A stretch of 64,000 nt of DNA from contig NZ_AAWS01000026.1 of assembly GCF_000169175.1 (NCBI RefSeq), forward strand, positions 60,467 to 124,466, in the 5' to 3' direction. Of the stretch, positions 9,901-16,701 are shown in pieces. Both the position numbers and the translations under genes were made by a program. How positions within the stretch are numbered: position 1 is the stretch's first letter; each line of letters opens with the position of its first letter. The notes under the pieces are model-generated. The model had not been told where the DNA came from, searched no databases, and saw only the letters and a list, made by a program, of their open reading frames with translations. This DNA is from Microscilla marina ATCC 23134 (GTDB taxonomy: Bacteria > Bacteroidota > Bacteroidia > Cytophagales > Microscillaceae).

Positions 9901-11381
9901 CTACCAGTGGTGGGGTTTGGGCTACCAACCTGAGTGGAGCTTATAACAACAATGAAGTGTCTTATGTAGAAAGCCCTTGTTTCAATATTGATCAGATGTT
10001 GCGCCCAGTGATCAACCTTAGGTATTGGGTCAATACAGATGTTAACTTTGATGGAGCAGTGTTGCTTGCTACGCTTGACGATGGCGTAACCTGGGAAGTG
10101 GTAGGCAAGGTGGGGTCGGGCATTGCCTGGTACAATAAAACAGGGATTTTGGGCAACCCTGGAGTGCAAAGTGCTGCCCAGTCAAGCTGGAACGGTAATA
10201 TTATAGGTTGGGCGGGCGATACCGATACTACCTGGAGCGTGGCTAAATTTCCTTTGGACGAATTAAAAGCCCGCCTTGACGCCAGTGCTACTGATAATTT
10301 AAAAACTATTCGTTTCCGCATAGCTTTTGGTAGCGACGCCAGCAACCCAATTGGGTCTAATTTAGATGGTTTTGCTTTTGACAATGTGTTGATTGGTGAA
10401 AGAAACCGGGTAGCTCTGTTAGAACACTTTACCAATAGCTCTAACGCTGCTGCCAATACCGAAAATGACTTTATCAACACTTTTACTGAGGGACGCACCC
10501 CCGAAGTAGTCAATATTCAGTACCACACCAAATTTCCGGGTGACGACCCATTGAATAATGACAATAATGCAGCACCCAGTGCGCGTGCTTTGTATTATGG
10601 GTTGGCAGTTACACCAAGAACCGCATTAGATGGTTCTACCCGCGACTCGGTGTTTTCGCTGTATGGACAAGACGATTATAGCCGACGTACCCTAGAGGCA
10701 GCTCCGTTTAGCATTAACCTTGACTTTAGTGGAAGTACTCCTACCAGCTTAAGTGTACAAGCTACTATAAATGCGCTCAATACTGTAGAGCGTCCATTGA
10801 TCGTGCAAGTGGCAGTGATAGAAAGAGAAATTGCAGGCGTGGGAAGCACTGGGCTAGTGTTTAAAAATGTGGTGAAGAAAATGTTGCCAAGTGCTGCAGG
10901 TACCCTGATAGATTGGACTGCAGGTAAAACCAGCGAAGTGATTAGTCAGCGCTGGGAACTTGCCAATGTGTATGACAACCAACAGATAGGAGTAGTAGTG
11001 TTTGTGCAAGACGATGAAACCAAGGAAGTGTATCAGGCTGCTATTGGCGATCCATCAAGTTTGCTCAGAACCAACGGTGGCAACCAAAGCAATGACGACA
11101 AGCAAGTCACTGGCATTGCCGATGACCAAAAACACGACTTTGTGGTATATCCCAACCCAGCCGTTACCCAGGTATATGTAGGGTATAAATCATTGAGTTT
11201 TACTGAACATACCCCCTATATAGTCTATGATCAGTTGGGCAAAGTAGTGGCTTCGGGCACTGTAGTTCAAGGCAAACAAGGTGTAGTGATTGATACCCGC
11301 CAATGGTCAGAAGGGGCATACTATGTAGAGCTGACTTCGTCTGATGGCACCTCCTTGAAAAGCAAACTGGTAAAACATTAA
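966..11381 (+). CDS. Giant T9SS-secreted multidomain adhesin-like protein
   Basis: About 3471 residues from the ATG at 966 (975 is also possible). The signal peptide is MLRTILSLVLMLSTLGVWAQ. In order: about seven SbsA-like (Big_5) Ig repeats, residues about 140-915, each ending W-x-F-T-T; an Ig-like stretch with CQNTN and TYTWYDN (about 1050-1150); thirteen modules of about 100 residues (about 1430-2770) beginning LPxPNF, each with a YCxD and a later GC, probably a disulfide pair; two PKD domains (WTFGDGG and WDFGDGT, about 2793-2940); a jelly-roll-like sandwich (about 2945-3150); a thioredoxin/Omp28-like segment; and a T9SS type A sorting tail starting VVYPNPA. The likely role is a surface adhesin or matrix protein exported through the T9SS. 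A 655-bp internal duplication shows recent repeat expansion. Confidence 0.85.
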   Translation: MNAMFTTIPKIKQSMLRTILSLVLMLSTLGVWAQPTFNSAEVQANFPNWVDVTFNTSNDMVTGDGGTGFTIRVNGAASAIAEVRYTAAQGVPSNQLWFRLAVPVKAGQTVTIEYNDIGDTGEAIGGQLASFGAQAITNNVTAVTLSPTHNTTNVNPNANFTLNFNGTNVQANAGDITIRPLSPAGTDITIAVGDAQVSIVNDVVTINPTADLSPGTQYEIFFADDVFRTTSSGQLAGIASGTWQFTTGGATITGFSPTDGATGISVFDNLQVTFSDNVTANTGNIVIRNTTDGVDEHTISITDGTQISITNNVLTIDPATDLNPSKVYEVTMAAGTLLKTADGMNAAGIATTDWNFTTAVLPAFATTAFSPVDGATDVAKNTNITISYNASIVANTGNIVIRNTTDGVDEHTISILDGTQVSISGNVLTIDPAADLNANKNYEVTMVADVVRRASDNTAAPALVSGDLNFGTAITIVSISPTNGSTDIATNASFVITFDADVTAGSGNISLADLTNGGTTNINVGALVFAGNTVTITPTLNPNTQYELRWTAGKINASGGAGATVPVVSTGEWVFTTISGIAPNTLNPTNNAVNITPGATNLSLTYSGNVQAGTGNMVLTNVTDGSSENIDVTGGNVSITGAAVTITPPSGLTANKLYQVTIPAGGFAAATGANAPVPELTAGNWRFTTSSAVSVNTLAPTHNGSNVATLANLTINFSGNVQAGTGNIVVTPITPAGTAQNFDVNTLVTIAGATVTVPNVNLNANTLYEVTFANGVLQDAIAPNSDVTGITTGNWRFTTMPGITNTPTTPADNANNVALNTNPLITYSADIQKNTTGNVTITPINPAAAATVLPITDGSITIQNGNELLITLPDFNPNTEYQITIDDGALKAANQAQAEIAGVTAGNWTFTTVGGVSITSPTVNACVGGGFVDIDPIVITEGSASSFATGTTQTLVLTVPSNYTMQVGVGSVIVTGAEISNASVNVAANLITVQYDITGGANINSIVINGLKIRADNAGAGNITNNGTGSAVQQGNASGTVHAVLNSPNRPSAPTLSNTAFTFCQNTNINAQTVTASGGGTYTWYDNAALTNVLYTGATPNLVTNLGASSATVGTTTYYVTRNDGTCESTSATVTVTIDAEPAVSLVSSDADNVICEGETVIFTAISTPSAGANYHFKNGTTTLQNSGSNTYSSNTLTSGNITVEVTVNGCTATSSAIALTVNGLPDVGYIESVNSSFPNDQTDAVPLSDGDATTPTYGGTVGGTIVATTVGTYSGPGVVGTNFYPDVAGDGDHLITYTYTDPATGCTNSTTFNYNVFNPNGAIVGLNSSYCVGDAQTGNLTPSSNTAIFPNTIVKKLKIFGNTIKSTYTKTTSFTISGTGIVGGPPYQFNPNTDGFRNVTIKVRYDYTSGDGPLWGPFIEKKVPVGVTVSPLPTLVLGGLESQYCTDVASVNLDLRANGNSVTNNFIVKYKKNGSGTVNSFAANVKIFNPATLGAGSYEMFFDYTDPSTGCSNTSASSFFNIYDVPVPSFLFPSNDATHCVDVTSISLTPRDGGATITGANLGGVVFEVQKNQTGAYSQLGAGETNLNPATYGVGDHNVRMRYTNANGCSVTTGNQVLTVYVLPVPSFTFGGGVTSYCVDVTTVTLAPRDGGVNIAGANLANVIFAIDQNSTGAFVNQTAGDVTFDPNALGVGTHQIRFTYTNTNGCVATSAVSTVTVLPLPDPNFAESNLVYCADVTSAVLTLRDGTNNLITTQLNNASIEIDKNSSGTFASPPPGSIIKNIPTSSITLNPSVLGASLVGNPHLIRFTYTDGNNCQKTSATLSVTVNALPAPNFTLASGSAPFIYCIDATQQELVIRDATATLSATELANAVFEVDKGTGYTANNGEVNVDLTNGKAYIVPGILGVSTGPPHKIRFTYTNANGCKLTSTHLNVTVNPLPQPNITGVVTTGYCVDLTTATINLRDNLTALTAAQLSGGRVTFEIKKNSGSFAAPTNGEVSIAGAAVSIHPDKIGVGNHELRFTYTDDNTCVQTSVEVPIVVHALPDPNFTGLSAEYCMDNGLVTFVPRNGTTVINALGNVTYSINTNSGGWVNNPGSINVNVGANTVTFNPATAGVGIHQIRFTYTDGNGCVQTSTPETTVVHALPQPNFTIAGNVTTYCIDAASPLLTLRDNTTTLTSAQLNNVTFQVDKGQTGTYVANSGEISVDVANNQVLLNLAALGVGTHNIRYVYTDGNTCVETSAFMAITINPLPQPNITGVVTTGYCVDLTTATINLRDNLTALTAAQLSGGRVTFEVKKNSGSFAAPTNGEVSIAGATVSIHPDKIGVGNHELRFTYTDDQTCVQTSAEVPIVVHALPDPNFTGLSAEYCMDNGLVTFVPRNGTTVINALGNVTYSINTNSGGWVNNPGSINVNVGANTVTFNPATAGVGTHLIRFTYTDGNGCVQTSTPETTVVHALPQPNFTIAGNVTAYCRDAASPALTLTDATTSTTLNNNAGGELSRVVFQIDKGQTGTYTNNNGDVSILPATNQVLLNPAVLGVGTHNIRYVYTNANTCVATSNTLAITIHELPSPVINGIDATGYCESETTATITLKDGSTDINISATNVVFTVDLNQSGTFAAPPAGGITPNIGGNTVTLNPNLFPVGVHKIKYTYTDGNSCVTTSSTLVTFEILKLPTLTFTGLDATYCNDINSVQLRAFNNGSVLAPPSGAFKISTDDVNFSANSAIDPNTHILDPTKLTPGVYWIRYDYTDGLACANISGSQRFEVFFSPSDLDFTFNNTCFGDDVTFSATATGITTGWKWAWTFGDGGIANIQNPSHKYPTFAGFQVTLTATNQHGCQFTVTKTVTVTPVPTADFGSAGFCLGGITQFTDQSTVSQPGNIVKWNWDFGDGTTSTLQNPTHMYAAAGTYVVTLRVETQGSVSSCVDQITKTVYIFPYVNVSNTQNYFETFDTGNGGWIPAGTNSSWQHGTPSGSTFDATSGGVWATNLSGAYNNNEVSYVESPCFNIDQMLRPVINLRYWVNTDVNFDGAVLLATLDDGVTWEVVGKVGSGIAWYNKTGILGNPGVQSAAQSSWNGNIIGWAGDTDTTWSVAKFPLDELKARLDASATDNLKTIRFRIAFGSDASNPIGSNLDGFAFDNVLIGERNRVALLEHFTNSSNAAANTENDFINTFTEGRTPEVVNIQYHTKFPGDDPLNNDNNAAPSARALYYGLAVTPRTALDGSTRDSVFSLYGQDDYSRRTLEAAPFSINLDFSGSTPTSLSVQATINALNTVERPLIVQVAVIEREIAGVGSTGLVFKNVVKKMLPSAAGTLIDWTAGKTSEVISQRWELANVYDNQQIGVVVFVQDDETKEVYQAAIGDPSSLLRTNGGNQSNDDKQVTGIADDQKHDFVVYPNPAVTQVYVGYKSLSFTEHTPYIVYDQLGKVVASGTVVQGKQGVVIDTRQWSEGAYYVELTSSDGTSLKSKLVKH
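6781..7435 (+). repeat. Internal direct repeat, copy 1, within the adhesin gene
   Basis: Nearly identical to 7717-8371, offset by exactly 936 bases (312 codons, three modules), so the frame is kept. It encodes the modules beginning LPQPNITGVV, LPDPNFTGLS and LPQPNFTIAG. Most differences are silent, indicating a recent duplication or gene conversion. Confidence 0.9.
7717..8371 (+). repeat. Internal direct repeat, copy 2, within the adhesin gene
   Basis: Second copy of the 655-bp segment at 6781-7435. The third module diverges soon after the repeat ends (TTYCIDA in copy 1 against TAYCRDA here), which sets the right boundary. Confidence 0.9.
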
Positions 11382-11405
11382 ATTTACTTTCTAACAAATA
11401 ATTGA

Positions 11406-11437
11406 GCCTTTGTCTTTGAAACGACAAGGGCTTTTTT
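11406..11437 (+). terminator. Rho-independent terminator after the adhesin gene
   Basis: Nine-base-pair stem GCCTTTGTC/GACAAGGGC (one G-U pair) with an 8-base loop, followed by six T. It lies 24 bases after the stop codon. Confidence 0.8.
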
Positions 11438-11554
11438 ATTGGTGCTTATACCAATTGGTGATTGCTAAAATCCAAAAAGGTGACCTACGCTTTAGCTAAA
11501 TTTTAGTAGATTAGCATAAAATTATATTACACAAGCACTTAAAAATAGATTAAA

Positions 11555-14200
11555 ATGTATAGGAACCAACACCTGCTATTAAGGTTAATCATACTATTGA
11601 CCCTCATCCCGTTTGTTACCTTAGCCCAACAACCGCCTGATAGACTTGCCAAGACAGCTGGGGCTACCACAAAAAAAATGGCCTTTAAGGTAGACAATTA
11701 CTCCCGGTTTGTACAAGATATGCAAGCTTACCAGGCTGTAATAAGCATTGTAGACTATAATAAAGCAACTCAAACGGTAACTGTCAAAGCCAGCCCTCAG
11801 GCTTTCAAAAAGTACATTCAGTCTAATCGTCAGGTGCGCTCTTTTCAGGAAATACCTCTAAATGTAGCACGCACCAAAAGTACACAAAAGGAGCATGATT
11901 TTACTGTCAACCAAATCAATCGTTTGCAAAATGAGTTTCCAGCCTTGACAGGCGAAGGAATGTTGGTGTCGTTGCACGAGCCGTTGTTTAATACCAATGA
12001 CATAGACCTGCGGGGGAGGTTTATATCTAAGGGTACAGAAGCTATATATGATTTTGCCAAGGCAGACCATCCTACCAATATGGCTACTTTTATTGCGGGG
12101 GCGGGCAACTCATCATCAAGGGGCAAAGGAGTAGCCTGGAAGGCCAACCTGACCTCATCGAACAATGCGGACACTTTGCCCGAAAGCGACACTTATTACC
12201 AAAATACGGGCATTATAGCACAAAACCATTCTTATGGGTTGAAGGGGCAGGTAAACAACGTGTATGACGATAAGGCTCGTGCTTTTGACCTAAGTGCCAA
12301 CAACAACGATCAGTTGTTACATGTGGTATCGTCGGGAAATGATGGAACAATAGGCCCTACCGAAGGCAACTACAAAGGAGTGGTGGGGTATGCCAACTTA
12401 TCAGGAAGTTTTAAGATGGCAAAAAATATTTTACACGTGGGAGCTATATCTGCCAACAAACAACTTTTACCTTTTAGCTCTAAAGGTCCCGCTTACGATG
12501 GCAGGATAAAGCCAGAGTTGGTAGCTTATGGAGGAAATGGAGGCGATTTTAGTGGAACTTCTAATGCTGCGGCTATTACTACCGGGATGGTTACTTTGTT
12601 ACAGCAAGCCTATCAACAGCAAAAGGGGCAGTTTCCTTCGGCAACGTTGCTAAGGGCAGTGCTGATAAACAGCGCAGAAGATGTAGCCACTACAGGGGTA
12701 GACTTTAAGACTGGCTATGGCAATATAAACGTATACAGGGCACACCAAAACCTAATCGCAGAGCAATATGTAACTGGTACTGCTACCCAAGGCAATACCG
12801 CCAGTTTTGATATGAATGTGCCTGCCAATGCGACCCATCTAAAAATAACCTTGGTTTGGAATGATCCGGCGGCAGCAGTAAATGCCAGTAAAGCCTTGGT
12901 CAATGACTTGGACCTAAGCGTGACCCAAGCCACCAACACCTGGCTGCCTTGGGTGCTCAAAACTGCTGCAGATACCAATGTGTTGGCTTTGCCTGCTACT
13001 CGTGGCGAAGACCACCTGAACACCATAGAACAAGTCACCGTAGAAAACCCTGTGGCGGGCACTTATACTATTCGGGTAAAGGGGCACAACCTGGCAGTGG
13101 GCAATCAAGATTTTTATGTGGCTTACCAGTGGGAGGAGAAGGATAAATTTGTCTGGACTTTTCCTACAGCCAGCGATAATATGCACTCCCAGAGCGAAAA
13201 TATCGACTATTTCAGGTGGGAGTCCACCTTTGCGGCTGGACAAACGGGCAAACTTGAACTAAGTCTGGACAACGGGCAAACCTGGGAAGTAATCGCGGCA
13301 AGTGTAGACCTGAGTCAGGAGGCGTATCGGTGGGAAGAGGCAAAAGATACTTTTGCATTGGCAATGGCACGTATGACAATCAATACACAAGCATTTGCCA
13401 CCGAAACTTTTACTTTGTCTAAACCCCTGGAGGTGTCAGTAGGGTTTAATTGTGGCGACTCGGTCATGATTCAATGGGAAAAAGCACCCAATATTCAATC
13501 TTATACTGTATATGCTCCTGGTGCCAGGTTTTTGAGAAAACTGACCGAAACCACTGATACTGTTTTTATTTTTTATAAAAACCAGTTGGCAGATACATCG
13601 TTTACTATTGTACCTAATTTTAACGCCAACAAAAGCGGTATTCAAGCCATAGGTTATGACTATCGCAACAAAGTAGCTTGTTATATCGAGGGCTTTTTTG
13701 CCCAATCAAAGGTAGATACAGGCATTGTACTGAACCTTACACTTGCCACCACCTATGGAATAAAATCAATTGTGTATGAAAGAAAAAACGGAAGTGTATA
13801 TGAGGCAATAGCTACGGTGGTGCCTGGTAGTACAGCCAAATTGACCCAAATCGACTTTACCCCTTTTCCGCGTTTAAATTCTTACCGTGCCCGTATTCTG
13901 TTTAACAATGGACAGGAAGTTTTGACAGAAGTAGCGCAGATACACTACCTGGATAAAGAACAGTTTATCTTTTTTCCAAACCCAGTTACCCGCAATCAGC
14001 CTTTAAATATATTCAGTAAAAACTTTCAGGATCAACGCATTTATTTCAAGCTGTACAATGCTCAAGGCAAAGTGGTATACAGTGATGCCTACAGCTCCGA
14101 TCGTTTTTCGGTAGACCTTTCTAAGTACCCTTCGGGCTTGTATTATTATAGAATTACTACAGAAGGTGCACAAAAAACCGGGAAGCTTATACTTGAGTAA
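11555..14200 (+). CDS. Subtilisin-like (S8 family) T9SS-secreted protease, atypical active site
   Basis: 881 residues. Signal peptide (LIILLTLIPFVTLAQ), a pro-like region, then an S8 domain: HPTNMATFIAG around residue 170 holds the candidate catalytic His, SSGNDG around 260 the oxyanion-hole Asn, and SGTSNAAAITTG around 331 the nucleophile Ser. The strand that normally carries the catalytic Asp (D-T/S-G) reads LVSLHEPLFNT around 140, so the usual Asp is replaced, perhaps by Glu. A beta-sandwich with NDLDL and GTYTIRV follows, as in many S8 enzymes, and a T9SS sorting tail (FFPNPVTRNQ to KLILE) ends it. It follows the adhesin gene in the same direction but behind a terminator. Secreted protease or degenerate S8 protein; activity is uncertain. 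Confidence 0.8.
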   Translation: MYRNQHLLLRLIILLTLIPFVTLAQQPPDRLAKTAGATTKKMAFKVDNYSRFVQDMQAYQAVISIVDYNKATQTVTVKASPQAFKKYIQSNRQVRSFQEIPLNVARTKSTQKEHDFTVNQINRLQNEFPALTGEGMLVSLHEPLFNTNDIDLRGRFISKGTEAIYDFAKADHPTNMATFIAGAGNSSSRGKGVAWKANLTSSNNADTLPESDTYYQNTGIIAQNHSYGLKGQVNNVYDDKARAFDLSANNNDQLLHVVSSGNDGTIGPTEGNYKGVVGYANLSGSFKMAKNILHVGAISANKQLLPFSSKGPAYDGRIKPELVAYGGNGGDFSGTSNAAAITTGMVTLLQQAYQQQKGQFPSATLLRAVLINSAEDVATTGVDFKTGYGNINVYRAHQNLIAEQYVTGTATQGNTASFDMNVPANATHLKITLVWNDPAAAVNASKALVNDLDLSVTQATNTWLPWVLKTAADTNVLALPATRGEDHLNTIEQVTVENPVAGTYTIRVKGHNLAVGNQDFYVAYQWEEKDKFVWTFPTASDNMHSQSENIDYFRWESTFAAGQTGKLELSLDNGQTWEVIAASVDLSQEAYRWEEAKDTFALAMARMTINTQAFATETFTLSKPLEVSVGFNCGDSVMIQWEKAPNIQSYTVYAPGARFLRKLTETTDTVFIFYKNQLADTSFTIVPNFNANKSGIQAIGYDYRNKVACYIEGFFAQSKVDTGIVLNLTLATTYGIKSIVYERKNGSVYEAIATVVPGSTAKLTQIDFTPFPRLNSYRARILFNNGQEVLTEVAQIHYLDKEQFIFFPNPVTRNQPLNIFSKNFQDQRIYFKLYNAQGKVVYSDAYSSDRFSVDLSKYPSGLYYYRITTEGAQKTGKLILE

Positions 14201-14229
14201 TGATCAGTAAGTTTTTCTAAATGACTTCT

Positions 14230-14263
14230 AAAGCGCGTATATACCTAATATCGCGCTTTTTTT
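14230..14263 (+). terminator. Terminator after the S8 protease gene
   Basis: Stem AAAGCGCG/CGCGCTTT (8 bp) with an AT-rich loop, running into seven T. Confidence 0.75.
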
Positions 14264-14291
14264 ACGTCGATACTACTTCAGTTTTTGCCCA

Positions 14292-14299
14292 TAACTTTG
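14292..14299 (+). promoter_or_regulatory. Candidate Bacteroidota -7 box for the ankyrin lipoprotein gene
   Basis: TAACTTTG is an exact match to TAnnTTTG, 34 bases before the ATG. I do not see a clear -33 TTG at the usual distance. Confidence 0.4.
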
Positions 14300-14333
14300 T
14301 AAGTTATAGTATTCACACCATCCAATCAAAACA

Positions 14334-15221
14334 ATGTTTATGATTACGAACAAACACTTTCAGAGAACAAAAGTAAGGATACGTCAATTTACTTTTATAT
14401 TTATTGGCTTTCTACTCTATGCTTGTAGTGGCAATACTCCAGGCGATAAACTACTAAAGGCGGCTGCCAGTGGAGATATAGAGGCAGTGAAAAAATGCTT
14501 GGATCAGGGAGCAGATATCAACTATCAAAGCTCAGGTATATTGTCACTGGAGCAAACCCCTTTGATGAAAGCGGCTAAAAATGGGCACTTAGATGCCGTA
14601 AAGTTTTTGATAGAAAAGGGCGCCAACATTAGCAAAGGTAATAGTGGCAAAGAAAACCCCATTACACTTGCTGCCAAGAAAAACCACTCCGAAATAGTAC
14701 TCTATTTGATAGAAAAAGGCGAGAAGGTAAATTATAGAGAAACCAACTATGGCATGACAGCCTTGCACCATGCAGCACTTAATGGCAATCTAGAGCTGGT
14801 AAAAAAGCTGATGGCAAAAGGGGCAGATATGAAAATTCAAAACAAAGAAGAGGAAACCCCTTTTGCGGTAGCAGTATTTTACAAAAACCTTGGAGTTGCC
14901 AAGTATTTTTTGAGTAAGGGCGCCAACCCTAATCAATTGGGACGATACAAAAAACCTGTAATCATGCATGCGGCTGCCACCACTCGGCGCAACCGCCACA
15001 TACTCCCCCCAGATGTAGAAGCAATGGTTAATCTGTTGCTTGCTTCGGGTGCAGACATCAACCAACAAGACATGGTAGGCAATACCGCATTAATTATGGC
15101 AGCCACCAAGGGCAGGGTAGGAGTGATGGATTTTTTGATAAAAAAAGGAGCAGATCAAAGCATTACCAACAACCAGGGGGCTACGGCACGGTCGGTGTTT
15201 GGGTCAAGGGCAAAGAAGTAA
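14334..15221 (+). CDS. Ankyrin-repeat lipoprotein
   Basis: 295 residues. The N-terminus has basic residues, a hydrophobic stretch and the lipobox LLYAC (FIFIGFLLYACSGN), so export and lipidation at the Cys near residue 31 are likely. Residues about 40-290 are ankyrin repeats, with recognisable units such as LLKAAASGDIEAVKKCLDQG, TPLMKAAKNGHLDAVKFLIE, TALHHAALNGNLELVKKLMA and TALIMAATKGRVGVMDFLIK. Ankyrin repeats bind proteins; no partner is evident. The gene stands alone between terminators. The second ATG two codons in is an equally possible start. Confidence 0.85.
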   Translation: MFMITNKHFQRTKVRIRQFTFIFIGFLLYACSGNTPGDKLLKAAASGDIEAVKKCLDQGADINYQSSGILSLEQTPLMKAAKNGHLDAVKFLIEKGANISKGNSGKENPITLAAKKNHSEIVLYLIEKGEKVNYRETNYGMTALHHAALNGNLELVKKLMAKGADMKIQNKEEETPFAVAVFYKNLGVAKYFLSKGANPNQLGRYKKPVIMHAAATTRRNRHILPPDVEAMVNLLLASGADINQQDMVGNTALIMAATKGRVGVMDFLIKKGADQSITNNQGATARSVFGSRAKK

Positions 15222-15302
15222 TGTTTTTGTATAAGGTTTTGATTTTCAGTAAATTAACCTCTATTTTTGCTTGAATATTGTCATTGTTTTAGCTATATTT
15301 AC

Positions 15303-15369
15303 TCTATCTTTTTATGGTAAAAAGATAGCCCAAGAGGTCTAAGTTTGGAGACTTCCCTCAAGGGCTTTT
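15303..15369 (+). terminator. Two hairpins downstream of the ankyrin gene
   Basis: First an inverted pair CTATCTTTTT/AAAAAGATAG, then an AGCCC...GGGCT hairpin with inner pairing AGAGG-TCT/AGA-CTTCCCT followed by TTTT. Probably the end of the ankyrin transcript, about 80-150 bases after its stop. Confidence 0.4.
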
Positions 15370-15401
15370 AGCTAAATTAAAATAATTTAACAATGCAAGT
15401 T

Positions 15402-15561
15402 AGTAATGGTTGAAAAATAAAGTCTCCATTTGGAGATAGAGATTTGCTACTGAGGCGAGGCATTTTTTGCGCTCGTAGCAGCGCTACGGGCAATAAAAAT
15501 AACGAAGCATCAGGAGTAAAGGTCATTTCCTAAATCGAAAGGTTATTTTTTGTCCATTACT
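15402..15561. repeat. MITE-like intergenic imperfect palindrome, copy 1
   Basis: About 160 bp. The outer arms AGTAATGGTTGAAAAATAA (15402-15420) and the complement of 15543-15561 match with three mismatches. Inner arms around TTTGCTACTGAGGC and GCATCAGGAGTAAA also pair, and the centre is a hairpin GCTCGTAGC/GCTACGGGC. It shares architecture with 20071-20336, 34203-34390 and 55282-55440. Confidence 0.65.
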
Positions 15562-15595
15562 TAAGAAATTAAAATCGAGTAGTCAATCGCAGGTA

Positions 15596-15796
15596 TTGGC
15601 AGGTGTAAATGTTGAGTTGTTCGAGAAGGGGTTTCAAACCAGGTTAGAGGCCTTTGCTTTAGACGCTAACGACTCGCTTGATTATTACCAAAGTCAAAAC
15701 TTAGAAGCCCTGGAAGCTTTTCTGGAGTTAGCCGCCTACAAGGTGCAGCATTTGCGCAATGAGCTTGGGCTTATCAAAGCACTCAAAACTCAATAA
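15596..15796 (+). CDS. Small hypothetical ORF or gene fragment
   Basis: 66 codons from a TTG, with no good ATG. The frame is open further left into the palindromic element, so this may be the tail of a gene interrupted or created by it. The translation looks protein-like and mostly helical (ELFEKGFQTRLEAFALDAN, then LEALEAFLELAAYKVQHL), and a strong terminator follows 30 bases after the stop. I recognise no family. The terminator and amphipathic composition support expression; the missing start argues against. Confidence 0.3.
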   Translation: MAGVNVELFEKGFQTRLEAFALDANDSLDYYQSQNLEALEAFLELAAYKVQHLRNELGLIKALKTQ

Positions 15797-15826
15797 AGTG
15801 ATCTTATTTATGAAAGATCACAAACC

Positions 15827-15864
15827 AAACCCCCGATTCAATATTTTGAGTCGGGGGTTTTACT
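15827..15864. terminator. Bidirectional terminator between the small ORF and the ABC operon
   Basis: Fourteen-base-pair stem AAACCCCCGATTCA/TGAGTCGGGGGTTT with a 6-base loop, A-rich on the left and T-rich on the right, so it can serve both the plus-strand ORF and the convergent ABC exporter operon. Confidence 0.85.
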
Positions 15865-15905
15865 TTTGTATCTGACTGCTTCTGGTTTATGGTGAACCTA
15901 AAGAA

Positions 15906-16688
15906 TTACACTACATCCCGCCGTTTGGCGTCCCAAAAGCCCATGAGCCAAATGGTCATGCCCCAACCTAAGCCCAGCCATACTTCTTGAGTAAACACCG
16001 TGGTTGAAGTTACTTTGCGTGGATCGCCGCCTACGTTCTGACCAGGCAAGGCATAAGGTGTGTACTTCATCCAATCAAAAAAATCACCGATAATTTCTAC
16101 TGAAATCAAAGCAATGATGCCAATGCCAACAGACAGGGCAAAGTTACGGTACCTAAACGTAATCCATTGATGAATGCTCCAGATGCCCAAGGTAGAGATA
16201 AACGCCTTGGTGAGTAGCTTTATACTGTGTGAAAACTCCATAGGGTAGTTACCCATCTTTAAGTCAGGGTGCATGGCGTTCAATAACATGCCCGATAAAG
16301 GTTGCATCAATGAAAATACAAGCATAGCAAACAGTAGTGCCCCTATGCTAAACAGGCTCTTATGGAAATATACCGCCCAACGGGGTTGTGCTATAGCGTA
16401 TAAATGTTTCCAGGAGTTACTTTTGTGCTCAATATTGTTGAGGAGGCTATTGATGATGGCCACAAACAAGATGATAAAAACCCCCGTAAGCAGGCTAAAG
16501 TTAATATTATAGATGGCTATCCAAGGGTTCATGCCTTTACGAATGATTCGCCCCGTGCCTGCTTCTTCATGGATGATAAGCACCACCAGTATATTAAGCG
16601 CCAGCGGACAAAGCAACAATAGCCAATAGACTATAGTGCGGTGAGTTTTGAGGTATTCGGCCCGTAAGCCTCTTAGAAGATAATTCAT
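15906..16688 (-). CDS. ABC-2 type exporter permease, second subunit
   Basis: 260 residues with about six hydrophobic segments (for example IVYWLLLLCPLALNILVVLI, LLTGVFIILFVAIINSLL and SVGIGIIALISVEIIG). The motif HKSNSWKHLYAIAQPRW in the first cytoplasmic loop is typical of ABC-2 permeases of the bacitracin/lantibiotic-immunity type. It is a paralogue of the upstream permease (RELKAEFIKYRGTLVYW against RGLRAEYLKTHRTIVYW) and starts 13 bases after it. With the ATPase gene it forms a three-gene operon, presumably a heteromeric exporter; the substrate is unknown. Confidence 0.8.
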   Translation of the reverse strand: MNYLLRGLRAEYLKTHRTIVYWLLLLCPLALNILVVLIIHEEAGTGRIIRKGMNPWIAIYNINFSLLTGVFIILFVAIINSLLNNIEHKSNSWKHLYAIAQPRWAVYFHKSLFSIGALLFAMLVFSLMQPLSGMLLNAMHPDLKMGNYPMEFSHSIKLLTKAFISTLGIWSIHQWITFRYRNFALSVGIGIIALISVEIIGDFFDWMKYTPYALPGQNVGGDPRKVTSTTVFTQEVWLGLGWGMTIWLMGFWDAKRRDVV

Positions 16689-16701
16689 AGTTTTAATATT
16701 T

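Noticed and set aside
1011..10513. Many antisense frames inside the giant adhesin gene (up to 173 codons, for example at 9992-10513)
   Set aside because: They follow the repeat period of the adhesin and are Ser/Ile/Cys-rich translations of its antisense strand.
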